Counted from the first letter of the stretch, positions 48,456-57,897 are shown. The stretch: DNA of 64,000 nt from Hyphomicrobiales bacterium (GCA_900466005.1 UEGQ01000013.1:124001-188000); one strand, 5' to 3'. Notes: a model not told the origin generated them from the letters alone. Numbers and translations: made by a program.

Positions 48456-50372
48456 GTGCAAATCTGTGGCAGTTTTGCCATGGTGTTACCGCATTTGGCA
48501 TTCATTTGGATGATGTGGGACGCAGTCTTTCGGACGGGGATTGAATTGCAGATTACGGATGCAACGATCACGCCTTGCGGCTTTGCCGGGCGTAACGGAA
48601 ACGCTGCAAACGCGATTTCTGCCGTCAGGCATCTCTTCCTGACCCTCGTATTCATTGCTCTTTCGCTTGCCGCATTCGCCGGTTCGGCCTCCGAGGCCGC
48701 GGCGGAGACCCGCACGTTGAAGATTCATTTCGTCCATACGGGCGAAAAGGCCTCCATCACCTTCAAGCGCAACGGCCGCTACGATGCGAGCGGCCTGAAG
48801 CAACTCAACTACATTCTCCGCGACTGGCGCCGCAACGAGCCGACGAAGATGAACCCGCGTCTCTTCGACCTCGTCTGGCAGGTCTATCGGCAGGCGGGCG
48901 CGAGCGGCTATATCAACGTCGTCTCAGGCTACCGTTCGCCCGAGACGAACTCGATGCTGCGCAAGCGCTCCAAGGGCGTCGCCAAGGAAAGCCAGCACAT
49001 GCGCGGCACGGCGATGGACTTCTACATCCCCGGTGTGCCGCTGAAGACGCTGCGCGAAGTCGGCATGAAGATGCAGGCCGGCGGCGTCGGCTATTATCCC
49101 AATTCCGGTTCGCCCTTCGTCCACATGGACGTCGCGAGCGTTCGCGCCTGGCCGCGCATGTCGCGCAACGAGCTCGTCCGGCTCTTCCCGAACGGCAAGA
49201 CGCTGCACATTCCGAGCGACGGCAGGCCGCTGCCCGGCTACCAGCAGGCGATGGCCGAGTACAAGCAGCGTCTGAATACCAACGACATCATCGTTGCCGA
49301 CAACAAGCCGTCGGGCAAACGCAAGAACCTGCTCGCCTTCCTGTTCGGAACCGGCGACGAGGACGAGGAAGAAGATGTCGTGGTGCCGAGCGAACGTCCG
49401 GCAACGCGGCAGCAGCCCGTGCTGACGAATTCGCCGCCGGTCATGATGGCCTCGGCCGCACCGCCTCCGGGCGTGGAAACCGCCGCTGCGCCTGCCGTCG
49501 AAGCCGCGCCCGCCGAGGCAGCGCCGACGACGGTCGGCAATGCGCCCGTGCCGCTGTCGCGTCCGTCGCTCAGGCCGCAGGTCGGCGACACCAGTCTGGC
49601 CGTGGCTCTTTACTCTCCGGCCCGCAATCCGGCGGAGGAAGCACTGTCGCAGGTCGCCGCCGCGACGCCGGAAGGCAACGAAAGCTTCGCCGATCTCCAG
49701 ACCTACAAGATCCCTGTTCCGACCTTGCTCGGGCCGCGCGGCATGAAGGGCGACGCCGAAGGCGAGATCATGACGGCGTCGGTCGATCCCGCCCAGGTCG
49801 GCGCACAGACCGAAGATTTTGCCGTTCCCGTTCCGGTCGGCCGCCCGGCTGTCGCCGAGGCCCTGCTCGCCCAGACGGATGGCCAGGAAGAGGCCGAAGC
49901 CGACGAGATCGAACAGGCGATCCTGTCGCCCGAAGCCGCCGCGGCGCTCGAGGAAAGCCGCCAGGCCGATGCGCAGGCGAAGGAAGCTCCGGTCGACGTC
50001 GCTGCCCTTCATCCGCAGCCTGAGCCTTCGGCCCGGAGCGTCGACTTCGGTGACGTCTTCGATGCTCCGGACTCTGCGAAATCCGCGAAGTCCGGTATCG
50101 AGGCGGGCCTGCCGGCCAAGGGCGGACGCCCGAGCCGCGCCGACGCCGAGGCCGCACGCGTCGCCCTGAGCGGCGGTACGGCGCTCACCCAGACCATGCT
50201 GTCGCAGTGGGCGATCAGCCAGAACAAGTTCGAGACCGTGGCGAAGCCGGTCAAGGCGCCGCGGGTCGTCAGCCGCGCGCTCAGCGCCGAGCCGGCGAAG
50301 ATCTACCCCGTCGGCTTCAAGGGTGATGCCCAGCCGGTCGATTCCGGCCGCTTCGGTCCGGTAACCCCCTGA
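48456..50372 (+). CDS. DUF882 (M15/YcbK-like) exported peptidase-like protein with long tail
   Basis: 638 residues as the longest frame. A TTG at 48546 is a likelier start, placing the signal segment (HLFLTLVFIALSLAAFAGSASEAAAE) near the N-terminus. The DUF882 domain (about 85-240) has the M15-type zinc pattern VSGYRSPETNSMLR, SQHMRGTAMDFY and PFVHMDV, as in LD- or DD-carboxypeptidases. The remaining 380 residues are Ala/Pro/Glu-rich and low in complexity, with no recognised domain. Probably periplasmic and active on peptidoglycan. A strong hairpin at 50411-50441 ends it. Confidence 0.85.
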   Translation: MQICGSFAMVLPHLAFIWMMWDAVFRTGIELQITDATITPCGFAGRNGNAANAISAVRHLFLTLVFIALSLAAFAGSASEAAAETRTLKIHFVHTGEKASITFKRNGRYDASGLKQLNYILRDWRRNEPTKMNPRLFDLVWQVYRQAGASGYINVVSGYRSPETNSMLRKRSKGVAKESQHMRGTAMDFYIPGVPLKTLREVGMKMQAGGVGYYPNSGSPFVHMDVASVRAWPRMSRNELVRLFPNGKTLHIPSDGRPLPGYQQAMAEYKQRLNTNDIIVADNKPSGKRKNLLAFLFGTGDEDEEEDVVVPSERPATRQQPVLTNSPPVMMASAAPPPGVETAAAPAVEAAPAEAAPTTVGNAPVPLSRPSLRPQVGDTSLAVALYSPARNPAEEALSQVAAATPEGNESFADLQTYKIPVPTLLGPRGMKGDAEGEIMTASVDPAQVGAQTEDFAVPVPVGRPAVAEALLAQTDGQEEAEADEIEQAILSPEAAAALEESRQADAQAKEAPVDVAALHPQPEPSARSVDFGDVFDAPDSAKSAKSGIEAGLPAKGGRPSRADAEAARVALSGGTALTQTMLSQWAISQNKFETVAKPVKAPRVVSRALSAEPAKIYPVGFKGDAQPVDSGRFGPVTP

Positions 50373-50410
50373 CGGGGGCATGGACTTTCAGCAGGAACGT
50401 GACCCAAAGA

Positions 50411-50441
50411 GAAAGCCCGCCGGCATCGCCGGCGGGCTTTC
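50411..50441. terminator. Strong bidirectional terminator
   Basis: A perfect 14-base stem (GAAAGCCCGCCGGC / GCCGGCGGGCTTTC, loop three) between the convergent DUF882 and gapR genes, with T-rich ends in both directions. Confidence 0.88.
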
Positions 50442-50479
50442 TCGTTCTTTGTCGGTGACGGTGCTTTACGTCCGCGCCT

Positions 50480-50746
50480 TTACTCCGCGTCCGGCGGGCT
50501 TTCGATCATGCCGAGCGCATGCAGGTAGGTGTCGAGGATCAGGTCCTCTTCCATGCGCTCCTGCTCGTCCTTCTTGCGCAGCGCGATCACCTTTTTCAGG
50601 ATCTTGGTGTCGAAGCCCATGCCCTTGGCTTCGCCGTAGACATCCTTGATGTCGTCGGCGATGGTCTTCTTTTCTTCTTCCAGCCGCTCGATCCTTTCGA
50701 CAAAGGCGCGAAGCTGGTCGCGGGCGACGCCGTGGGCATCAGACAT
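50480..50746 (-). CDS. gapR: GapR-like nucleoid-associated protein (DUF2312)
   Basis: 88 residues, all helical. The block [44 protein letters not shown] is the DUF2312/GapR signature. In Caulobacter GapR forms a tetramer that clamps overtwisted DNA ahead of forks and polymerases and stimulates type II topoisomerases; it is essential or nearly so. AGGAGA upstream supports the start. Same strand as the DUF1244 gene, 93 bp behind it. Confidence 0.9.
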   Translation of the reverse strand: MSDAHGVARDQLRAFVERIERLEEEKKTIADDIKDVYGEAKGMGFDTKILKKVIALRKKDEQERMEEDLILDTYLHALGMIESPPDAE

Positions 50747-50839
50747 GAAGTTCTCCTGTATCTCTGGAAACGAATTCGGATGGCTGCTGACCTGCCGCGA
50801 AGCGCGGCCCGCGTCAAGACCGGTTCGACGGCTGTGCCC

Positions 50840-51145
50840 TCATTCCTTCGGCCTGTTGCGCTCGAACGCCGCCTTCTGTTCCTCGCTCGCCTCGCTCTGG
50901 TGAAGCGCTTTCCACTCCTCGTAGGGCATTCCGTAGACGTGTTCGCGGGCCTCATCCTTGGAGAGGTCGGCACCCGCCTCGCGGGCGGCGTCGTGATACC
51001 AGTTGGCGAGGCAGTTGCGGCAGAAGCCCGCAAAGTTCATGAGGTCGATGTTCTGCACGTCGGTGCGCTTGCTCAGATGGGCGACCAGCCGGCGGAAGGC
51101 TGCGGCTTCGAAATCTCTCTGCTGTTCGGGTGTAATATCGGTCAC
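50840..51145 (-). CDS. DUF1244 protein
   Basis: 101 residues, starts at GTG with a GGAGGAGG tract upstream. Matches the conserved DUF1244 family, small helical proteins of unknown function. It has a C-x2-C pair in FAGFCRNCLANWYHDAA that could bind metal, and a charged C-terminus (EEWKALHQSEASEEQKAAF). It follows the second N-formylglutamate amidohydrolase gene by 14 bases, so the two are co-transcribed. Confidence 0.88.
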   Translation of the reverse strand: MTDITPEQQRDFEAAAFRRLVAHLSKRTDVQNIDLMNFAGFCRNCLANWYHDAAREAGADLSKDEAREHVYGMPYEEWKALHQSEASEEQKAAFERNRPKE

Positions 51146-51159
51146 GGTTTTCCTCCTCC

Positions 51160-51954
51160 TCAGGTCTCGTAGGCGCCGGTGCGCGAGGCGAAGCGCCGGT
51201 AGGCATGCAGCGCCGGATCGGCGTTGAGCGCGGCGAAGATCGGCGCCAGCCGGTCGGCCCAGGCGTCCATGCCCGATTCGCTTCCGATCAGGTCCTGCCG
51301 CACCTCGAGCAACGCGTGGGGTATGCCCTTCGTCATGCAGTGGCGATACATCGTGTCGCCCTTGAGGGCGCCGTCATAGGGCTCGTTGTCGCCGATCACC
51401 AGGTCGCCGGAGGCACGCAGGCCGTCGAGGAGCGGGTGCACGACACGATCGTCGGTATCCCACAGGACAGCGGCATGCCAGGGGCGGGGAACGCCCTTCC
51501 AGGCCGGCGTGAAGGAGTGCAGCGAGAGCACGAGCGGTGCCTTGTCCGACCTTGCGGCGACAGCCTCGATCGTCTCGGAAACCGCGCGGTGATAGGGCCG
51601 GTGGAATCGCTCTATGCGGTTCGTCCATTCCTGCGCCGTGATCGGATGGTTGCCCGGAATGATCGCGCCGTCGGAGATCTTCATGATGAGCGTCGGATCG
51701 TCCTCGCCCCGATTGGGATCGATGAGGAGACGCGAGAAGCAGCCGAGCACCGCCGGCACGCCGAGCCGGGCTGCAAGCCGGCGCGTGAGGCCTTCAATCC
51801 CGATGTCGTAGGCGATGTGGCGGCGGAAGACTTCCTCGGGCAGTCCGAGCCGGCCGTACTCCTCGGGAAGGCGGTTCATCGCATGGTCGGCCAGCAGCAC
51901 CATGCCGCTGTCATAGTGGCCGGGTATGATTTCGAACGCGGAGAAGTCTTGCAT
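51160..51954 (-). CDS. N-formylglutamate amidohydrolase family protein (copy 2)
   Basis: 264 residues. Same fold as the protein at 16780-17664 but of a different branch. Active-site blocks: LADHAMNRLPEEYG, SRLLIDPNRGEDDPTLIMKISDG and LSLHSFTPAW. The start at 51954 precedes the conserved segment; a start at 52014 adds 20 polar residues. First gene of a pair with DUF1244. A 251-bp divergent region leads to the DUF1036 gene. Confidence 0.87.
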   Translation of the reverse strand: MQDFSAFEIIPGHYDSGMVLLADHAMNRLPEEYGRLGLPEEVFRRHIAYDIGIEGLTRRLAARLGVPAVLGCFSRLLIDPNRGEDDPTLIMKISDGAIIPGNHPITAQEWTNRIERFHRPYHRAVSETIEAVAARSDKAPLVLSLHSFTPAWKGVPRPWHAAVLWDTDDRVVHPLLDGLRASGDLVIGDNEPYDGALKGDTMYRHCMTKGIPHALLEVRQDLIGSESGMDAWADRLAPIFAALNADPALHAYRRFASRTGAYET

Positions 51955-52090
51955 GGATGAGGGGGTGCCCGTTTGGCTTTGCGGTTTGATGACATGGGGG
52001 AAAGCGGAGCGCAAGCTTTCCCATACGTCACGTTTGTGCCAAGATCGCCGTCGATGCTTCAGGTCTGAAATTTAATCGATTAGACTTAAG

Positions 52091-52096
52091 TTGACA
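52091..52096 (+). promoter_or_regulatory. Possible -35 box of the DUF1036-pyk operon
   Basis: TTGACA in an otherwise AT-rich part of the 51955-52205 gap; the hexamer 17 bases downstream (CAAGAA) is a poor -10, so this is tentative. Confidence 0.3.
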
Positions 52097-52205
52097 TTCC
52101 CGCCTCATCATCGCAAGAAAGCAACCGATGCACCAAAATGGAGTTCGATCGGAAATCGTGCCGAAGCGAAATTCGACCAAGAGCGCTCGCGGAAGCGTGC
52201 GCAAC

Positions 52206-52634
52206 ATGAAGTGCCTGATCATTGCCGGAGCCTTCCTTGCTCCCCTGGTGACGGCTGGTGCAGCACATGCCGAATTTAGGGTCTGCAACGGTACACAGAA
52301 CCTGGTCGGCGTCGCCATCGGATATCGCGCCGCGGAAGGGTGGATCACGGAGGGCTGGTGGCAAGTGCCGGCGGCGACGTGCGCGACCCTGATCGAGGGC
52401 GAGCTCAAATCACGTTATTATTATCTCTATGCTGAAGACGCTGCACGCGGCGGCCGCTGGGCCGGCGACATCAAAATGTGCGTCGCCGAGAACGAGTTCA
52501 AGATCGTCGGCGTACAGGATTGCTACGCACGCGGCTATCAGCAGATGGGCTTCAAGGAATATGACACCGGCCGCCAAGGCAGCTGGATGGTCCAGCTTTC
52601 CGATACGCCCGGCACGCAAGAAAGCCAGAATTGA
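52206..52634 (+). CDS. DUF1036 exported protein
   Basis: 142 residues. Signal peptide 1-22 (CLIIAGAFLAPLVTAGAAHA) then the DUF1036 domain with FRVCNGTQNLVGVAIGY, WITEGWWQVPAATCATLIEG and several paired Cys, likely disulfide-bonded in the periplasm. Function unknown. Its stop shares one base with the pyk ATG, a coupled arrangement. The start at 52206 is chosen for the signal peptide; the frame runs to 52128. Confidence 0.88.
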   Translation: MKCLIIAGAFLAPLVTAGAAHAEFRVCNGTQNLVGVAIGYRAAEGWITEGWWQVPAATCATLIEGELKSRYYYLYAEDAARGGRWAGDIKMCVAENEFKIVGVQDCYARGYQQMGFKEYDTGRQGSWMVQLSDTPGTQESQN

Positions 52635-54073
52635 TGAAGCGTAACCGCAAGGTCAAGATCCTCGCCACCCTCGGACCTGCATCCTCCGAAGAATCCATGA
52701 TCCGAAAGCTGCACGAGGCGGGTGCAGATCTCTTCCGCATCAACATGAGCCATGCGAGCCATGATGTGATGCGCACCCTGATTGCGCGGATCCGCAGCGT
52801 CGAGGCGGCCTGCGGCCGGCCGATCGGCATCCTCGCCGACCTGCAGGGGCCGAAGCTTCGCGTCGGCAAGTTCGCGGCGACCACGGTCGAGCTCGTTCCG
52901 GGCCAGACCTTCACGCTCGACAACCGCGACGAGCCCGGCGACAACACCCGGGTCTACCTGCCGCATCCGGAAATCCTGGAAGCGGTGAAGCCCGGCCACC
53001 GGCTGCTGATCGATGACGGCAAGCTGCACCTGCGTGCGGAAAAATGTGATGGCAAGAGCATCGTCACGACGGTCGTCTCCGGCACCAAGATCTCCGACCG
53101 CAAGGGCGTGAGCCTGCCCGACACGCTGCTCGGCGTCGGTGCGCTCACCGACAAGGACCGTGCCGACCTCGATGCGGTGCTCGCGACCGGCGAGGTCGAC
53201 TGGGTCGCGCTCTCCTTCATCCAGCGTCCGGAAGACCTCGCGGATGTCCGCAAGGTGGCACGCGGCCGCGTCGGCCTCATGTCCAAGATCGAGAAGCCGC
53301 AGGCGATCGAGCGCATCGACGAGATCATCGAGCTCTCCGACGCGCTGATGGTGGCCCGCGGCGACCTCGGTGTCGAAATGCCGCTCGAAGCGGTTCCGGG
53401 CCTGCAGAAACAGCTGATCCGCGCCTGCCGCAAGGCCGGCAAGCCGGTCGTCGTCGCGACCCAGATGCTGGAATCGATGATTTCCGCCCCGGTCCCGACC
53501 CGTGCGGAGGTCTCCGACGTCGCCACCGCCGTCTTCGAAGGCGCCGACGCGATCATGCTGTCGGCCGAATCGGCGTCCGGCCAGTATCCGGTGGAAGCCG
53601 TCTCGACCATGGCGTCGATCGCCTTCACCGTGGAACGCGAGCCGCACTATCCGGGCATCATCTATGCCCAGCGTGCCCAGCCGGAAGCGACGGGGGCGGA
53701 TGCCATCTCGCTCGCCGCCCGGCAGATCGCCGAGACGCTGAAGCTCTCGGCCATCGTCTGCTACACCTCGTCCGGCACCACCGGTCTGCGTGCCTCGCGC
53801 GAGCGTCCCGAGGTGCCGATCATCGCGCTCTCTCCGGTCATTCAGACGGCTCGCCGTCTCTCGGTCGTCTGGGGCCTGCACTGCGTCGTCTCGGAAGAGC
53901 CGACCGACCTCGACGACATGGTCAACCGGGCCTGCCGCATCGTCGTGCAGGAAGGCTTCGGCAAGCCGGGCGACCGGGTGATCATCTCCGCCGGCGTTCC
54001 GCTCGGCACGCCGGGTTCGACGAACATGCTGAGGATCGCCTATATCGGGTCGGACGGCCTGAGCGGCGTCTGA
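52634..54073 (+). CDS. pyk: Pyruvate kinase
   Basis: 479 residues. Makes pyruvate and ATP from phosphoenolpyruvate and ADP. Motifs: KILATLGPASS and RINMSHAS at the N-terminus, the active-site Lys segment LMSKIEKPQAIE, and VARGDLGVEMPLE and ATQMLESM for metal and substrate. Length fits the family with its C-terminal allosteric domain. Coupled to the DUF1036 gene by a one-base overlap (TGATG). Ends at a strong terminator. Confidence 0.97.
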   Translation: MKRNRKVKILATLGPASSEESMIRKLHEAGADLFRINMSHASHDVMRTLIARIRSVEAACGRPIGILADLQGPKLRVGKFAATTVELVPGQTFTLDNRDEPGDNTRVYLPHPEILEAVKPGHRLLIDDGKLHLRAEKCDGKSIVTTVVSGTKISDRKGVSLPDTLLGVGALTDKDRADLDAVLATGEVDWVALSFIQRPEDLADVRKVARGRVGLMSKIEKPQAIERIDEIIELSDALMVARGDLGVEMPLEAVPGLQKQLIRACRKAGKPVVVATQMLESMISAPVPTRAEVSDVATAVFEGADAIMLSAESASGQYPVEAVSTMASIAFTVEREPHYPGIIYAQRAQPEATGADAISLAARQIAETLKLSAIVCYTSSGTTGLRASRERPEVPIIALSPVIQTARRLSVVWGLHCVVSEEPTDLDDMVNRACRIVVQEGFGKPGDRVIISAGVPLGTPGSTNMLRIAYIGSDGLSGV

Positions 54074-54095
54074 GCCTCTCCCCATCGCCAAAAGG

Positions 54096-54123
54096 AAATC
54101 GCCGCTTCTGCGGCGATTTTTTT
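54096..54123 (+). terminator. Terminator of pyk
   Basis: AAATCGCCGC and GCGGCGATTT pair perfectly around TTCT, and T continues to 54123. It begins 23 bases after the pyk stop. Confidence 0.93.
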
Positions 54124-54146
54124 GTGCCTGCGAGAGATCGTGTTCC

Positions 54147-54758
54147 TCAGGTGCGGCTGCCGGCGAGCTTCTCCGAGAGCCTGGTCACCAGGTCCTGCGC
54201 TTCGCGGTCGGCCGGATAGATCACAAGGTACCGCTCCCACGCCTTCAGCGACATTTCCTCCCGGCCGCGCTCGGCGAGGATCGCGGCCATGCCGGCGAGC
54301 GCACCGAAGTGGCGCGGTTCCAGCGCCAGCACACGCTCGATGTCGGACATCGCCTTGCCGTAGTTGTTCATCGTGTAATGCAGCGTGGCGCGCTGGTTCC
54401 ACGCGCCGACGAAGTCCGGCTTCAGCGTGATCGCCTGGTCGAGGAAGTCGAGCGCGGCCGGATTGCGCTTCTCCTTGATTGCCTCGGATGCCCACTGCAT
54501 CAGGAGGTCGATGGTCGGGCTGCCGGAGGTGTTCCAGTGGGTGGTGATCTCCGCGGCGATTTCGCTCGCCGCCTCCGGATCACGCTCTCTCTTGAGGTCG
54601 GTCAGGAGCGACTGGATGTCCTTCGCCGATTCGTCGCCGAACGTCTGCGCCTCGGTCGCCGCGTTCTCCGTGGAGGTGGGGCCGATGTCCTGGGAGAGAG
54701 CCGGACCGCAGGCGACAAGGAGGCCCGCAATCATGAACGTGCAACGAAAATAGCGCAT
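54147..54758 (-). CDS. Exported TPR protein
   Basis: 203 residues. N-terminal hydrophobic segment (FMIAGLLVACGPALSQ) contains LVAC, which fits a lipobox, so it may be an outer-membrane lipoprotein; cleavage after ALS is the alternative. Two to three tetratricopeptide repeats fill about 95-190 (AALDFLDQAITLKPDFVGAWNQRATLHYTMNNYGKAMSDIERVLALEPRH is split across them). TPRs mediate protein contacts; partner unknown. Converges on pyk. Confidence 0.85.
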   Translation of the reverse strand: MRYFRCTFMIAGLLVACGPALSQDIGPTSTENAATEAQTFGDESAKDIQSLLTDLKRERDPEAASEIAAEITTHWNTSGSPTIDLLMQWASEAIKEKRNPAALDFLDQAITLKPDFVGAWNQRATLHYTMNNYGKAMSDIERVLALEPRHFGALAGMAAILAERGREEMSLKAWERYLVIYPADREAQDLVTRLSEKLAGSRT

Positions 54759-54885
54759 GCGGTTATGATAGACCGCCTGCGCTATGTTTCAAACTCAAAA
54801 TCAAGAGAAGGTCGCAGTCGTCGCTTTTCTCCATCCAGCCCGGCAGACCCGAGTGACGGTGTGCGACGGCGACGCGTCCCGCAGA

Positions 54886-55011
54886 TCAGCCCTGGCGGGC
54901 CTTGAAGCGCGGGTTCTGCTTGTTGATGATGTAGACGCGACCCTTGCGGCGAACCAGACGGTTATCGCGATGACGGGCCTTGAGCGCTTTCAGCGAATTC
55001 TTGATCTTCAT
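54886..55011 (-). CDS. rpmJ: 50S ribosomal protein L36 (C-minus type)
   Basis: 41 residues, rich in Lys and Arg: [20 protein letters not shown] and [21 protein letters not shown]. It lacks the four zinc-binding Cys/His of the C-plus type and is two to four residues longer, as in the zinc-independent alphaproteobacterial form. Stand-alone gene outside the ribosomal operons. The frame extends to 55068 but the chosen ATG matches the family. Confidence 0.95.
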   Translation of the reverse strand: MKIKNSLKALKARHRDNRLVRRKGRVYIINKQNPRFKARQG

Positions 55012-55070
55012 TTTCCTGATCCGCAACGGTTGCCGGGGAACTTTCGATTCGCCCGTTGTCTTCAACAATC

Positions 55071-55093
55071 AAAAGCGCGCCGCGGGGCGCGCT
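55071..55093 (-). terminator. Probable terminator of purEK
   Basis: AGCGCGCC and GGCGCGCT pair around GCGG, followed on the minus strand by TTTTGATT, about 95 bases after the purK stop and 60 before rpmJ. Confidence 0.7.
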
Positions 55094-55187
55094 CCTTTAG
55101 GGTTGGTGGCCAATAGCCCGACAAAGCCCTTCGTGTCAACCGGTTGGACCGGTTTTCCAGCGCTCCGCGCCGGATTTTCCTGCCTTA

Positions 55188-56255
55188 TCAGCGGCGTCCG
55201 GCCGTCAGTTCGGTGACGTGACCCATCTTTCGGCCGGGACGCGACTCGGTCTTGCCGTAGAGATGGACGAGCACGTTCGGGCGCGAAAGCCAGACGGGTA
55301 CCTGGAGGATGTCGTCACCGACGAGGTTGGTCATCACGCAGTCCGAATGGCGGCTGGGATCGCCGAGCGGCAGCGAGGCGATCGCCCGGATATGCTGCTC
55401 GAACTGCGAGACGACGCAGGCCGCCTCGGTCCAGTGGCCGGAATTGTGCACTCTCGGCGCGATCTCGTTGGCGACGAGGCTGCCGTCCGGCAGGACGAAG
55501 AACTCGATTCCGACAACGCCGACATAGTTCAGCGCATCGAGTAGCTTCTTCGCGGCGTCGCGGGCGGCCTGCGCCGTCGCGTCGGAAATGCGGGCGGGCA
55601 GCGTCGAGGTGTCGAGAATGCCGTCACGATGGACGTTCTCCGCCGGATCGTAGCAGGCGACGGCACCGTCGGTCCCGCGGGCGGCGATGATCGAGATTTC
55701 GCGCTCGAAGGGAACGAAGCTCTCGAGGATCAGCGGCACGCCGCCCAAGGCTTCGAAGGCGCCGGCGGGGCTTTCGTCCGCAGAACGGAAGACGCGCTGG
55801 CCCTTGCCGTCGTAGCCGAGGCGGCGGGTCTTCAGGACGCCGCATCCGCCGAAATCGGCAAGCGCCGCCTCGAGCTGCGCCTGATCGTCGACCGCATGGA
55901 AACGCGCGGTCGGGATGCCGCAGCCGTTCAGGAATCGCTTTTCCGTCAGCCGGTCCTGGGCGACTTCGAGCGCCTTCGGCGGCGGGTAGACCGGAACGTT
56001 GCGGGCGAGCATCTCGGCGGCCTCGACCGGAACGTTCTCGAATTCGTAGGTGACGATGTCGCAATCGGCCGCAAGCTCGGCGAGCGCCACCGGATCGGCA
56101 TAGGCGGCAGTGATCTGGCGGTTTGCCAGTTGCGCGGCCGGACAGTCCGCCTGAGGTTCGAGGATGATCGTGCGGAAATTCAGGCGGGAGGCGGCAATGG
56201 CCAGCATCCGGCCGAGCTGGCCGCCGCCGATGATGCCGATGGTGCGGGCGCTCAT
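55188..56255 (-). CDS. purK: 5-(carboxyamino)imidazole ribonucleotide synthase
   Basis: 355 residues. ATP-grasp enzyme that carboxylates AIR with bicarbonate in purine synthesis. N-terminal [20 protein letters not shown]-grasp blocks [13 protein letters not shown] and [26 protein letters not shown]. The ATG at 56255 overlaps the purE stop by four bases (ATGA). Confidence 0.97.
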   Translation of the reverse strand: MSARTIGIIGGGQLGRMLAIAASRLNFRTIILEPQADCPAAQLANRQITAAYADPVALAELAADCDIVTYEFENVPVEAAEMLARNVPVYPPPKALEVAQDRLTEKRFLNGCGIPTARFHAVDDQAQLEAALADFGGCGVLKTRRLGYDGKGQRVFRSADESPAGAFEALGGVPLILESFVPFEREISIIAARGTDGAVACYDPAENVHRDGILDTSTLPARISDATAQAARDAAKKLLDALNYVGVVGIEFFVLPDGSLVANEIAPRVHNSGHWTEAACVVSQFEQHIRAIASLPLGDPSRHSDCVMTNLVGDDILQVPVWLSRPNVLVHLYGKTESRPGRKMGHVTELTAGRR

Positions 56256-56749
56256 GCTTCGTCCATGGGGTATTCGGCGACCGTAGCGGTCTGGCGTTCG
56301 CGCCATTCGTCGAGCCGGTCCGCGAGATCTTCGTCAAAGAGCGCCAGTACGGCGGCGGCGAGCAACGCGGCATTCACCGCGCCGGCCCTGCCGATCGCGA
56401 GCGTGCCGACGGGGATGCCCGCCGGCATCTGGACGATCGACAGCAGGCTGTCCTGTCCGGACAGGGCTCGCGACTGGACCGGAACCCCGAAGACGGGCAA
56501 CGGCGTCATCGCCGCGGCCATGCCGGGCAGGTGTGCTGCGCCGCCGGCGCCGGCGATGATGACCTTGAACCCTTCGTCACGGGCGCCCTTGGCGAAGGCG
56601 ACCAGCCGATCCGGCGTTCGGTGGGCGGAGATGATGCGGGCCTCGTAGCTGACGCCGAGCGCGTCCAGCGTGTCGGCGGCATTCTTCATGGTTTCCCAGT
56701 CGGATTGGCTTCCCATGATGATGGCGACGGGAGGGCGCTCCTCGGTCAT
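56252..56749 (-). CDS. purE: 5-(carboxyamino)imidazole ribonucleotide mutase
   Basis: 165 residues. Class I PurE, moves the carboxyl from N to C in CAIR synthesis, next step after Pur[11 protein letters not shown] and SAHRTPDR (active-site His) and [12 protein letters not shown] are intact. Forms an operon ydcH-purE-purK: 17 bases after ydcH and a four-base overlap with purK. Confidence 0.97.
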   Translation of the reverse strand: MTEERPPVAIIMGSQSDWETMKNAADTLDALGVSYEARIISAHRTPDRLVAFAKGARDEGFKVIIAGAGGAAHLPGMAAAMTPLPVFGVPVQSRALSGQDSLLSIVQMPAGIPVGTLAIGRAGAVNAALLAAAVLALFDEDLADRLDEWRERQTATVAEYPMDEA

Positions 56750-56766
56750 CGTCGTGGCCCTTTCTC

Positions 56767-56970
56767 TCAGGCGATGATATCGGGAATGATCTGGTCTTCG
56801 AGCTTGCTCATCCGGTCCTTGATCACAAGCTTCTTCTTCTTCATGCGCTGGATGCGCAGGACGTCGCATCCGGTCGCCGTCATCGCGTTGATCGCGACGT
56901 CGTAATCCTCATGCTCCTGGCGGAGTCTCGCCAGTTGAAGCCTGATGTCCGCCTGTTCCTGATCGGGCAT
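56767..56970 (-). CDS. YdcH family (DUF465) small coiled-coil protein, copy 1
   Basis: 67 residues, helical hairpin with [19 protein letters not shown] and [26 protein letters not shown]. The RxxKKxKLxxKDxxxxLE pattern is the YdcH family. Function unknown. First gene of the purEK operon. A second member starts 229 bp away in the opposite direction. Confidence 0.88.
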   Translation of the reverse strand: MPDQEQADIRLQLARLRQEHEDYDVAINAMTATGCDVLRIQRMKKKKLVIKDRMSKLEDQIIPDIIA

Positions 56971-57199
56971 GTTCGTGTCCCCATGTCGTCTTCGCATCTT
57001 TGTCGATCGCGCCGAAGATTCGCGCAAGCTCCTATCACCAAATGCAGGTAACGGGAAGTTATCCTTGATCCGGAAATTGCGGCGACGAGTCGCTGCTTTG
57101 GCCTTCGACAAAACACATTCTTCGTGTCACACTGCTGTCGTAATGCCTGAGGCCCCAGCGGTGGATGGCTGGAGGCAGGCGAAAGGAAGGACGCATCAA

Positions 57200-57376
57200 A
57201 TGACCATTCAGGCTCATCTTGAATCGCTCGAAAAGAAGCACGGAGCCCTTGAGGAGAGGCTTCATACTGCTCTTACTTCTCCCTCCGTTGATGACAAGGA
57301 AATCGCAGAGATCAAGCGGCACAAGCTGCGCATCAAGGACGAGATCGAACGTCTGAGGTCGTCCACCCGACACTGA
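57200..57376 (+). CDS. YdcH family (DUF465) small coiled-coil protein, copy 2
   Basis: 58 residues: MTIQAHLESLEKKHGALEER, then EIAEIKRHKLRIKDEIERLR. AAGGAAGG upstream supports the ATG at 57200; the long frame beginning at 56969 is not coding. Divergent from the copy in the purEK operon, so the two probably arose by duplication. Ends at a terminator at 57450-57484. Confidence 0.88.
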   Translation: MTIQAHLESLEKKHGALEERLHTALTSPSVDDKEIAEIKRHKLRIKDEIERLRSSTRH

Positions 57377-57449
57377 CATTTCTCGTTCCCGCCGGGTGGG
57401 CCGTCGGACCCGGCCCGGCTGAGAAACAGTTTTCCGATCATCCTTATAT

Positions 57450-57484
57450 GCCCCGGAAACCAAAGCGGTTTTCGGGGCTTTTCG
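57450..57484 (+). terminator. Terminator of the second YdcH gene
   Basis: GCCCCGGAAACC pairs with GGTTTTCGGGGC (12 pairs, one G-U) around AAAGC, followed by TTTT. Confidence 0.85.
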
Positions 57485-57556
57485 TTGTCAGAGGTATTGC
57501 CGGGAGGCGACACACGCGCGGCGAGCGCAAGCGACGGCGAAGGACGGGACCGGGCG

Positions 57557-57817
57557 TCAGTTCCAGAACTGGTCGAGCCAGAGATTCATCCGGTTGAAGC
57601 CCGGAATGTTCACCGAGTAGATACGCTTGGTGCCGGATGCGGTGACCGTCACGAGGTCACAGTCCAGCAGGGCCTTCAGGTGCTGGGAGACGGCGGGCCG
57701 GCTGATCGGCAGGCCCTTGGCAAGATCGTTGACGGTCCTGGGGGCTCGGCGAAGCTCCTCCAGGAGATGACGCCGGTTCGGGTCGGCAATCGCGGCAAAA
57801 GGATCCGAGTTCGACAT
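57557..57817 (-). CDS. ArsR family transcriptional regulator
   Basis: 86 residues, a minimal winged helix: DPNRRHLLEELRRAPRTVNDLAKGL, recognition helix SRPAVSQHLKALLDCDLV, wing TVTASGTKRIYSVN. No metal-binding Cys pair (ELCVCDL) is present, so it is probably not an arsenic sensor. Relatives often sit beside an activator of Hsp90 ATPase (SRPBCC) gene, which is missing here. The TauE/SafE gene lies 81 bp upstream on the same strand. Confidence 0.88.
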   Translation of the reverse strand: MSNSDPFAAIADPNRRHLLEELRRAPRTVNDLAKGLPISRPAVSQHLKALLDCDLVTVTASGTKRIYSVNIPGFNRMNLWLDQFWN

Positions 57818-57897
57818 GGCGTCAGCCTAAGGCAAGTGGGGCCGTCGGGCAAGATAAGATGTGCAGTGCAGCAAGCCGTCCGCTGCGCCGCCGGGGC

